The position numbers and the translations under genes were made by a program. Below, in pieces: positions 1 to 5,306 of a stretch of DNA of 8,902 nucleotides. A model generated the notes under the pieces. That model had not been told where the DNA came from, made no database searches, and saw only the letters and a list, made by a program, of their open reading frames with translations. Each line of letters begins with the position of its first letter. Position 1 is the first letter of the stretch. Source of the DNA: an uncultured Verrucomicrobiota bacterium (GTDB taxonomy: Bacteria > Verrucomicrobiota > Verrucomicrobiia > Chthoniobacterales > SZAS-18); contig CALMVM010000205.1 in the NCBI GenBank assembly GCA_937873255.1, positions 4,972-13,873 on the forward strand. Direction: 5' to 3'.

Positions 1-82
1 CGAACAGACGGAACGGACGAGGTTTCACGAGGTTCTGATTTACTAGCGGGGCCGACGCGGGGCAAGGGGAAAGGCGGGAGGC

Positions 83-185
83 GCAGAATGCAGAATGCAG
101 AATGCAAAGGTCCAAAATCAACGGACGGCAGACCGGAGCCTAAAAGGGTTGGTTCTGGAATTCTGCATTCTGCATTCTGCATTCT
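83..185. repeat. Heptamer-array inverted repeat element 1 (downstream of proC)
   Basis: The left arm is three head-to-tail copies of the 7-mer GCAGAAT (83-89, 90-96, 97-103) plus GC. The right arm is three copies of the reverse-complement unit GCATTCT (165-171, 172-178, 179-185), preceded by a one-mismatch copy GAATTCT at 158-164. Bases 85-105 and 165-185 are perfect 21-bp inverted complements with a 59-nt centre. The right arm ends two bases from the proC stop codon, so a proC transcript reading through would fold the whole element at its 3' end. There is no T-run after the outer arm, so it is not a classic intrinsic terminator. Its origin is unknown to me. Confidence 0.9.
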
Positions 186-187
186 CT

Positions 188-991
188 TCAGCGCCCTATC
201 TCGCGGGCGCGTTCGGTGGCGGAGCGCACGGCTCCCATGAACGCCGCGCGTGCCCCGGACCGTTCGAGCGTCTCCAGCGCGGCCATCGTCGTGCCGCCCG
301 GGCTGGCGACCGCCTCGCGCAACACCGCTGGGTGACGGCCCGTCTGACGGACGGTTTCCGCCGCGCCGAGCACGGTTTGCGCGGCGAGCGAGGCCGCCAG
401 CTTGCGCGGCAACCCCATGAGCACCCCGCCGTCCGCCAGCGCCTCGATGACGAGATAAACGTACGCCGGCCCGCTGCCGCTCAGGCCGTTGACCGCGTCG
501 ATCAGATTTTCGGGCACCGCGTGGACATCGCCCACCGCCGCGAACACCCGCTCGACCTCGGCGGCCTGCGCGTCCGTGACCGTCGCTCCGCGCGCGTAGG
601 CGGTCGCCCCTTTGCCGACGAGGCAGGGCGTGTTCGGCATCGCGCGCACGACGGCCGTGTGCGCACCGGCCGCCGCCTGCAAGTCCGCCAGCGGCACCCC
701 CGCCGCCACCGACACGATGAACGGGCACCGGGGGATCGTCGCCGCGTGCGTGCGCAGCACCGCGCGGGCGTCGGCCGGCTTGACGCAAAGGAAAACGATC
801 TCGCTGTGGATGAACACCGCGTCGTTGTCCGACGTGGCCGTGCCGCCGCCGGTCTCCGTCTCGAACCGATCACGCGTTTCCGACGAACGTGCGCTGCCGG
901 TCAGTTCGACCGGCGTGCAAAGCCCCGCGCTGACCGCGCCTCTGGCAATCGCCGTCGCCATTTTGCCCGCGCCGATGAATCCAAGTCTCAT
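188..991 (-). CDS. proC: Pyrroline-5-carboxylate reductase
   Basis: The product reduces 1-pyrroline-5-carboxylate to L-proline with NAD(P)H, the last step of proline synthesis, in the cytosol. The 267-residue protein has the usual family length. It opens directly with a Rossmann nucleotide-binding loop, GAGKMA at residues 7-12. It then shows CVKP (69-72), the AMPNTPCLVGKG stretch (117-128), the family signature around SGSGPAYVYL (171-180) continuing through EALADGG, and ASPGGTTMAALE (229-240) near the C-terminus. I chose the ATG at 991 because the Rossmann strand starts there; the frame stays open to an upstream ATG at 1042, but those 17 extra residues show no family features. No Shine-Dalgarno sequence precedes the start. 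A candidate promoter places the transcript start only a few bases upstream, suggesting a leaderless or nearly leaderless message. The gene is divergent from nadA, and its stop abuts heptamer element 1. Confidence 0.95.
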   Translation of the reverse strand: MRLGFIGAGKMATAIARGAVSAGLCTPVELTGSARSSETRDRFETETGGGTATSDNDAVFIHSEIVFLCVKPADARAVLRTHAATIPRCPFIVSVAAGVPLADLQAAAGAHTAVVRAMPNTPCLVGKGATAYARGATVTDAQAAEVERVFAAVGDVHAVPENLIDAVNGLSGSGPAYVYLVIEALADGGVLMGLPRKLAASLAAQTVLGAAETVRQTGRHPAVLREAVASPGGTTMAALETLERSGARAAFMGAVRSATERAREIGR

Positions 992-1001
992 ATGGGAGTT
1001 G

Positions 1002-1030
1002 ATTTGACGGTGCCCGGCCCGGGTTGGCAA
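1002..1030 (-). promoter_or_regulatory. Candidate sigma-70 promoter for proC
   Basis: On the minus strand, TTGCCA (1030-1025, five of six to the -35 consensus) is followed by a 17-base spacer and TCAAAT (1007-1002, four of six to the -10 consensus). A start about seven bases further on would fall near 995, leaving a leader of only a few bases before the ATG at 991. The spacing is ideal and the AT-rich box stands out in a GC-rich region, but there is no experimental support. The nadA-facing strand has only a weaker GATAAA at 1064-1069 without a good -35. Confidence 0.4.
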
Positions 1031-1081
1031 GTGGGATTTCACCTACGCGTCGCCGGGTTTCGTGATAAACTGTTGAGCATC

Positions 1082-2077
1082 ATGGTTGCTCTCAACACGC
1101 TCGTCCAACCACCCGCCAGCGCCGAAGGTTTCTCCGCCGACGCCGCTTCCCGCACCGATCTCGCCGCCGCGATCCGCCGACTCAAAAAGGAACGCAACGC
1201 CGTCATCCTCGCCCACAACTACCAGATCGGCGAAATCCAGGACGTGGCCGATTACGTCGGCGATTCGCTGGGCCTGAGCTACCACGCGCAGAAGACCGAC
1301 GCGGACGTGATCGTCTTTTGCGGGGTGCATTTCATGGCTGAGACGGCCAAGATCGTCAACCCGACGAAAACCGTGATCCTCCCCGACCTGGACGCGGGTT
1401 GTTCGCTGTCCGAATCCTGCCCGCCGGAGAAACTCGCCGCCTTCCTCGAACGCAACGCGGACAAGAATTACTACGTCATCGCCTACATCAACTGTTCCGC
1501 CGGCGTGAAGGCGCTCAGCGACGTGATCGTCACCAGCGGCAACGCCATCAAGATCGTCGAGGCCGCCCCGGCCGACCGCAACATCCTGTTCGTCCCCGAC
1601 CAGAACCTCGGCGGCTGGGTCATGGAAAAAACCGGGCGCAAGATGGACCTGTGGCAGGGCAATTGTTACGTCCACGTCGAGTTTACCCGCCAGAGCATCG
1701 AGCGCATCCGCGACCAGTATCCCGACGCTCCGGTCGTCGCGCACCCGGAATGCACCTTCGCTGTGCGCCTGCTCGCCGACGAGGTGTGCTCGACGGAAAA
1801 AATGATCTCCTACTGCCGCGACCACGAGGCGAACGCCTTCATCATCGTGACGGAGGGCGGGATGCTGCACCGTCTGCGCAAGGAGGTACCCGGGAAACTA
1901 TTCATCGCCGGACCGACCGATCACTGCGCGTGCGCGGACTGCCGCTTCATGAAGATGAACACGCTCGAAAAACTCCACGACGCGCTGCTGCACCTCTCGC
2001 CGGAAATCACGATGCCCGAGGAAATCCGCGCGCGGGCCGAGAAGCCGATCCTGCGGATGCTCGAACAGAGCCGCTGA
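1082..2077 (+). CDS. nadA: Quinolinate synthase A
   Basis: This cytosolic iron-sulfur enzyme condenses iminoaspartate (from NadB) with dihydroxyacetone phosphate to give quinolinate, the precursor of NAD. The 331-residue protein shows the NadA landmarks in order: LAHNYQ (43-48), GDSLGLS (60-66), FMAETAKI (84-91), DAGCSL (104-109), WQGNC (191-195), HPEC (221-224) and the C-terminal CACADC (282-287). By alignment from memory with E. coli NadA, the three 4Fe-4S ligands are Cys107, Cys195 and Cys287. All are present, so the enzyme should be active. The frame stays open upstream to base 95, but that stretch is antisense to proC and looks like no protein. The ATG at 1082 gives a normal-length N-terminus. 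No strong ribosome binding site is visible. nadB and nadC are not in the window. A decayed minus-strand gene converges on it 19 bp downstream. Confidence 0.96.
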   Translation: MVALNTLVQPPASAEGFSADAASRTDLAAAIRRLKKERNAVILAHNYQIGEIQDVADYVGDSLGLSYHAQKTDADVIVFCGVHFMAETAKIVNPTKTVILPDLDAGCSLSESCPPEKLAAFLERNADKNYYVIAYINCSAGVKALSDVIVTSGNAIKIVEAAPADRNILFVPDQNLGGWVMEKTGRKMDLWQGNCYVHVEFTRQSIERIRDQYPDAPVVAHPECTFAVRLLADEVCSTEKMISYCRDHEANAFIIVTEGGMLHRLRKEVPGKLFIAGPTDHCACADCRFMKMNTLEKLHDALLHLSPEITMPEEIRARAEKPILRMLEQSR

Positions 2078-2096
2078 CCGGCAGCGGCGGCGGCCG

Positions 2097-2336
2097 TTAC
2101 GCCCGGGTCCGCATGCGTCGGCGGCCGGCGTACGCGAGAACGACGATTCCGACCGCGCCCAGCACGAAGGTGCCCGACTCCGGAACCGCGCGCACGTCCC
2201 AACCCATGCTGTAGAGGATGTCGCGGTCCAGATCGCTCGGGACGTGCTGCACACCGGGTGGCTGTGATCCATCAGATCCGTCGTGTAGGTGGCGTCGTCA
2301 ACGTGCGAGACGGACGAGCCGCCTTGAACGTCGGCC
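2097..2336 (-). pseudogene. 3' remnant of a PEP-CTERM exported protein
   Basis: The last 17 or so codons before a TAA at 2097-2099, plus those just upstream, encode a PEP-CTERM-type sorting signal: VPESGTF, then a hydrophobic helix (about LGAVGIVVLAYA), then the basic tail GRRRMRTRA. Just upstream in the same frame is VQHVPSDLDRDILYSMGWDV. The preceding part, SSVSHVDDATYTTDLMDHSH, is in a different frame, with a single-base shift around 2252-2262. Such tails occur on large secreted proteins, including metalloprotease-like ones, but the catalytic part is absent, so I do not name the parent. The signal implies that the genome has, or once had, an exosortase system. The fragment is fused near 2336 to the dioxygenase remnant. 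It has no start codon of its own and is judged non-functional. Confidence 0.7.
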
Positions 2337-2760
2337 GGCCGCGGTCCGCCGTGCGGTTCGGTCCTGACCCGTGGATGAGATTGCCGCCGAAGAACATCGT
2401 CTGCCCGCGCTTCACCGGCATCGGGACCGGGGCCGCCTCGCGCGGGAAACGCGTGGTGTGGCTGCCGCTGTATCCATTCCAACGCGCCTTGCCCTCTTCC
2501 GGGCAAAAGATGTTGCCACGGTGCGAGCCGGGCGCGACGTACAGGCAGCCGTTGTCGAGGTCGGCGTCGTTGATGGCCGTCCACGCCGCGATGCACGTCG
2601 CCGGCCTGGCCAGCAGATAAAAACTATCCTGGTGCATCCCCTGGCCCCTGGAGCCGGGGGGGCTTGAAGTAACACATCGTCCGCACCCCGAGCGCCGGGT
2701 GTTCGAGCAGGCGCGCGAGCACGTCGGCGACCGGCGGGTGGATGCATCCAATCCAGGGTG
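2330..2760 (-). pseudogene. Phytanoyl-CoA dioxygenase (PhyH)-like remnant
   Basis: The minus strand encodes the core of an Fe(II)/2-oxoglutarate dioxygenase of the PhyH type. Visible motifs are GMHQDSFYLL, holding the first two iron ligands (His and Asp of the HxD motif), AAWTAINDADLDNGCLYVAPGS, and then FFGGNLIHGSGPNRT with the distal His and the Arg expected to bind 2-oxoglutarate. The upstream stretch HPPVADVLARLLEHPALGVR, followed by TMCYFKPP, lies in a different frame. The switch occurs in a run of seven C (2656-2662 on the complementary strand), where six C would restore the frame. The N-terminal part of a roughly 270-residue family protein is missing, and the normal C-terminus after the NRTADR motif is replaced by another gene's fragment. 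Multiple lesions point to a pseudogene rather than one sequencing error. The substrate cannot be inferred. Confidence 0.8.
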
Positions 2761-2787
2761 AGACCGTGCGGGCGGTTCGTTGTGGGC

Positions 2788-2817
2788 TTGACGACGGGCT
2801 TGCACGCCGACTAGATA
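2788..2817 (+). promoter_or_regulatory. Candidate sigma-70 promoter for mntR
   Basis: TTGACG (2788-2793, five of six to the -35 consensus) is followed by an 18-base spacer and TAGATA (2812-2817, a mediocre -10). Transcription would start near 2824, giving a leader of about 26 bases before the mntR ATG at 2850. TAGGAT at 2816-2821 is a better -10 match but has too long a spacer. The site lies upstream of where the PhyH remnant breaks off, on the opposite strand. I do not see a recognisable MntR operator palindrome. Confidence 0.35.
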
Positions 2818-2849
2818 GGATCGTCCCGGGAATCATTACACCGCACCCC

Positions 2850-3308
2850 ATGGCCGGCAAAACTCCCAGCGCGTCGCCCCTGTCCACCGCCCCGATGGCC
2901 GGACACAGCAGTTCGGCGGTGGAGGATTACCTGGAGCGCATCCTCGAACTAATCAACACCAAGGGCTATGCCCGCGTCGTGGACATCGCCGGCAGCTTGG
3001 GGATCAGCCAGGCGAGCGTGACCAACATGGTCCAGCGCCTCGACTCCGAGGGCCTGCTCAAATACGAAAAATATCGCGGCCTCGTGTTGACCACCGCCGG
3101 CGAGACGCTCGCGCGCAACATCACGCGCCGCCACCAGCTCCTGACCGATTTTCTCAAGCTGCTCGGCCTGCCCGACGACGTGATCTTCCACGATGTCGAG
3201 GGCATGGAGCACCACATCAGCCCGCCGACGTTGCGCGCCATCGAAAACCTCATCGGGCAGCTCCACGCGCACCCCGAGTTGCTCGCCGCCGTCGGACGGG
3301 GAAAGTGA
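2850..3308 (+). CDS. mntR: Manganese-responsive repressor, DtxR/MntR family
   Basis: This predicted DNA-binding repressor senses Mn(II) and normally shuts off manganese uptake. The 152-residue protein aligns well, from memory, with B. subtilis MntR. A winged helix-turn-helix (about 25-80) includes YARVVDIAGSLGISQASVTNMVQRL and the wing KYEKYRGLVLT. A dimerisation and metal domain follows (about 85-150), with RRHQLL and DVEGMEHH. All six MntR metal ligands are conserved: Asp26, Glu29, His95, Glu117, Glu120 and His121. There is no SH3-like third domain, as in MntR and unlike full DtxR. I chose the ATG at 2850; an alternative ATG at 2895 would give a length closer to B. subtilis MntR, since the first 20 or so residues are low-complexity. 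No Mn transporter gene is adjacent. The stop codon is followed within a few bases by heptamer element 2. Confidence 0.92.
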   Translation: MAGKTPSASPLSTAPMAGHSSSAVEDYLERILELINTKGYARVVDIAGSLGISQASVTNMVQRLDSEGLLKYEKYRGLVLTTAGETLARNITRRHQLLTDFLKLLGLPDDVIFHDVEGMEHHISPPTLRAIENLIGQLHAHPELLAAVGRGK

Positions 3309-3313
3309 AAGGC

Positions 3314-3412
3314 GGGTTGTGAGTTGTGAGAGCAGAAAGCACGGCAGACAGCGGGCTACCGTCTTCATCCCACATCCCACAACCCACAACCCACAACCCA
3401 CAACCCACAACC
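3314..3412. repeat. Heptamer-array inverted repeat element 2 (downstream of mntR)
   Basis: The left arm has two copies of GTTGTGA (3316-3322, 3323-3329) preceded by GG. The right arm is one CCCACAT (3369-3375) and five exact CCCACAA units (3376-3410) plus CC. The 17-base arm at 3314-3330 is complementary to the CCCACAA array at all but two positions. Both exceptions become G-U pairs if the minus strand is transcribed, and A-C mismatches if the plus strand is. The centre (3331-3368) contains ACGGCAGAC, a 9-mer also found in the centre of element 1. The element fills most of the spacer between mntR and the next gene and starts five bases after the mntR stop. Confidence 0.9.
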
Positions 3413-3454
3413 TGCTTGCGGCCCGCTCGCGGCGGGTGGAAACTCCCCTCCCCG

Positions 3455-4390
3455 ATGCCCACCGAAATCATTCCCTTCGCCGGTTGGCAGCGCGCCCTCC
3501 GGTTGTTCAACGCCGACGCCGAGGCGATCATTACGCTCGACGTGGGTCCGCGCGTGCTTTCCTACCGCACGCTGCCCGACGGAGACAGTCTCTTCAAACG
3601 TTACGACGAACAACTCGGCGGCACCGGCGAGACCGAGTGGCAGATCCGCGGCGGCCACCGCTTCTGGATCGCCCCCGAGGACATGGAACGCACGTACGCG
3701 CTCGACAACGGCCCCGTCGAATGGGCGGTCGCGCCAGAGACGCCGGAAGCCGTCACGTTGCGCAACCCCGCCGCCGCGCCGCATTGGCTCGAAAAAACGC
3801 TCACGCTCACGCTCGCCCCGTCCGGCCCGGCGCTGACGGCCGACCACCGCGTCACCAACCACTCGCCCGAGCCCGTGGCGCTCGCGCCGCGGGCGCTGAC
3901 CGTGATGCAACCCGGCGGCGTCGAGCTCATCCCGCAGCCGCCGCTCGGCGAACACCCGCGCGACCTGTTGCCCAATCGCCGGATGGTCGTCTGGCCGTAC
4001 ACGGCGCTCGACGATCCGCGCTGGAAGTTCGGCACGAAGTTTTTCACGCTGCGGCAAACGGCCGGCAGTCTTTCCACGAAGATCGGTCTCGCGCACGGGG
4101 AAGGCTGGGCAGGCTACTTGCACGGCAGGACGTTCTTTTTCAAGACCGTGACCCCGCCGAGGGTCGGGCAAGTTTATCCCGACGACGGCTGCAACTTCGA
4201 GACGTATTCCAACCACGAGATGCTCGAAATCGAAACCCTCGGCCCGCTGGTGACGCTCGCCCCGGGCGAATCCGCCACGCACCGCGAACGCTGGTTCCAG
4301 CATGTGTTCGACGCGCCGATCTCGCCCGATGATGAGTCGGCGCTCGCGGACGCCTTACCCGCCATTGTGCAAGCCTCCGGCATCCTGTGA
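3455..4390 (+). CDS. DUF4380-like protein, galactose-mutarotase-like fold
   Basis: This 311-residue protein has no signal peptide or membrane segment. Its sequence resembles the DUF4380 family, whose members are predicted to adopt the beta-sandwich of aldose-1-epimerases. Supporting features are the N-terminal strand pattern leading to LDVGPRVLSYR (28-38), the motif GGHRFWIAPEDMERTY (66-81), the alternating strands around LTLTLAPSGPALTADHRVTNHS (117-138), and GCNFETYSNHEMLEIETLGPL (245-265) followed by LAPGESATHRERW near the C-terminus. Such proteins may bind a sugar, but the reaction is unknown and I do not assign one. The frame is open further upstream through heptamer element 2, so I chose the ATG at 3455, where the conserved part starts. 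It lacks a clear ribosome binding site. Its TGA overlaps the GTG of the heptose adenylyltransferase gene, which suggests a shared transcript and possibly an envelope-sugar role. Confidence 0.75.
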   Translation: MPTEIIPFAGWQRALRLFNADAEAIITLDVGPRVLSYRTLPDGDSLFKRYDEQLGGTGETEWQIRGGHRFWIAPEDMERTYALDNGPVEWAVAPETPEAVTLRNPAAAPHWLEKTLTLTLAPSGPALTADHRVTNHSPEPVALAPRALTVMQPGGVELIPQPPLGEHPRDLLPNRRMVVWPYTALDDPRWKFGTKFFTLRQTAGSLSTKIGLAHGEGWAGYLHGRTFFFKTVTPPRVGQVYPDDGCNFETYSNHEMLEIETLGPLVTLAPGESATHRERWFQHVFDAPISPDDESALADALPAIVQASGIL

Positions 4391-4890
4391 GTCACCCATC
4401 GGAAACCGCCAAAATCCTCACCGCAGACGAACTCACCGCGCGGCGCGACGCGCTGGAGGCGTCGGGGCGGCGGTTGGTGTTCACCAACGGTTGTTTCGAC
4501 CTGCTGCACGTCGGCCACGTGCGCTATCTCGGGGCGGCGCGCGCGCAGGGCGACGCGCTCGCGGTCGGACTCAACGCCGACGCGTCCGTGCGCGCGCTGA
4601 AAGGCCCCGGCCGTCCGCTCAATCCCGCCGACGAACGCGCCGAGGTGCTCGCCGCGCTGACGTGCGTGGATTTCGTGACGATCTTCGACTACCCGCGCGC
4701 CACCGGCCTGCTCGCGCAGGTCCGGCCGCACGTCTACGTCAAGGGCGGCGACTACACGCTCGAAACGCTCAACGCCGAGGAGCGCGCCGCGCTGCTCGAA
4801 GCCGGTGCGCGGATCGCCTTTGTCCCGATGGTCCCAGGCCGCTCGACGACGCGGCTCGTGGAGGAGATGCGGAAGCCGAATCCTTGTTAG
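4387..4890 (+). CDS. rfaE2: D-glycero-beta-D-manno-heptose-1-phosphate adenylyltransferase (stand-alone)
   Basis: The protein is predicted to transfer AMP from ATP to heptose-1-phosphate, making the ADP-heptose used for lipopolysaccharide inner core. It is a 167-residue cytidylyltransferase-like domain with the motif TNGCFDLLHVGHVRYL (33-48, containing the HxGH signature at 41-44), VGLNADASVRALKG (59-72), VYVKGGDY (116-123) and GRSTTRLVEEM (151-161). In E. coli this activity is the C-terminal half of HldE; here it is a separate gene, with no kinase half nearby. The start is GTG at 4387, overlapping the TGA of the upstream gene (GTGA) and lacking a Shine-Dalgarno sequence, so translation is probably coupled. 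The related glycerol-3-phosphate cytidylyltransferase family is the main alternative, but the GGDY and STT motifs favour the RfaE type. Confidence 0.9.
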   Translation: MSHPSETAKILTADELTARRDALEASGRRLVFTNGCFDLLHVGHVRYLGAARAQGDALAVGLNADASVRALKGPGRPLNPADERAEVLAALTCVDFVTIFDYPRATGLLAQVRPHVYVKGGDYTLETLNAEERAALLEAGARIAFVPMVPGRSTTRLVEEMRKPNPC

Positions 4891-4901
4891 CCACGGAGAC
4901 G

Positions 4902-5213
4902 ATGTCCGTCGAGCAACCATCCAACACGGGGCGGAAGCGGCGGCACGTGACTTGGAAAGCGGTTGTGCTCGGCGTGCTGATGGGTCTGGCGCTAGGGCTG
5001 CTCGTGGGTCACGCGATCCCGGCGTCTCTCCACGAACTAATCCCCGCCACTGCGTGGTTGCGTTGGGCGACGGCTTGGTGCTGCGGCGTCGCGTTTTATT
5101 TGTTGCCTATCTGGTCGTTGTTTGCGATGCGCAAGGAGTGGGGTTGGCTCGTGGCTGGATTCATCACGTTCGGCATCATTGTGGTCTTCGGTGTGCTGTT
5201 GCCGGTTACCTGA
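4902..5213 (+). CDS. Small membrane protein with three predicted helices
   Basis: I do not recognise this 103-residue protein. A short polar N-terminus with a basic patch (RKRRH, 11-15) leads into a first hydrophobic helix (about 19-39, glycine and leucine rich). A loop with LHELIP follows, then a second helix (about 55-76, containing two adjacent cysteines at 60-61) and a third (about 82-101). The basic residues at the N-terminus suggest it faces the cytoplasm. The ATG at 4902 is 11 bases after the rfaE2 stop and is preceded by GGAG at 4895-4898, the only Shine-Dalgarno-like site I see in the window, though its spacing is short. Amino-acid composition and hydrophobic pattern support a real gene. 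The reading frame is also open far upstream, but that stretch overlaps rfaE2 and is a shadow. Function unknown. Confidence 0.7.
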   Translation: MSVEQPSNTGRKRRHVTWKAVVLGVLMGLALGLLVGHAIPASLHELIPATAWLRWATAWCCGVAFYLLPIWSLFAMRKEWGWLVAGFITFGIIVVFGVLLPVT

Positions 5214-5306
5214 CCTTGTGGTTGCGAGGATCGTCCGATGACGACAGACACTGGTTTCTTTTCGGCTGGCTTTCTCTCGCCCCGTCGTTGAATTTGCCTC
5301 CATTCA

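Noticed and set aside
1..46. Possible C-terminal tail of a plus-strand gene entering from the left (EQTERTRFHEVLIY, then TAG at 44-46)
   Set aside because: It is only 14 codons, with no recognisable motif and a short direct repeat (ACGAGGTT twice, 18-35). It looks as likely to be intergenic.
83..185. Classical Rho-independent terminator for proC
   Set aside because: The loop of nearly 60 nt is far too long, the stem is AT-rich, and no T-run follows on the proC strand.
1061..1070. nadA promoter with -10 GATAAA at 1064-1069
   Set aside because: The hexamer matches at four of six positions, but there is no acceptable -35 at 16-18 bases. Not strong enough to annotate.
95..1081. Open frame on the plus strand continuous with nadA, suggesting a 660-residue fusion protein
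   Set aside because: It runs antisense to proC, begins in heptamer element 1, and its translation is arginine-rich low-complexity sequence. NadA homology starts only at about 1082.
1043..1870. 275-residue minus-strand open frame
   Set aside because: It is a shadow of nadA in GC-rich DNA; the sense frame has all NadA motifs and this one has none.
2272..2805. Intact 177-residue dioxygenase gene beginning at 2805
   Set aside because: Its first 50 or so codons are out of frame with the real homology, which continues in another frame upstream of the C7 tract. The protein is a remnant, not a complete gene.
3369..3410. CRISPR array at the CCCACAA repeats
   Set aside because: The units are 7 bp and contiguous without spacers; there are no cas genes.
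3365..4303. 312-residue minus-strand open frame
   Set aside because: It is antisense to the DUF4380-like gene, and its start is translated CCCACAA repeat (GCGLWVVGCGLW), a repeat artefact.
5238..5291. 17-codon plus-strand open frame upstream of purN as a leader peptide
   Set aside because: No attenuator hairpin, no runs of a regulatory amino acid and no convincing ribosome binding site.
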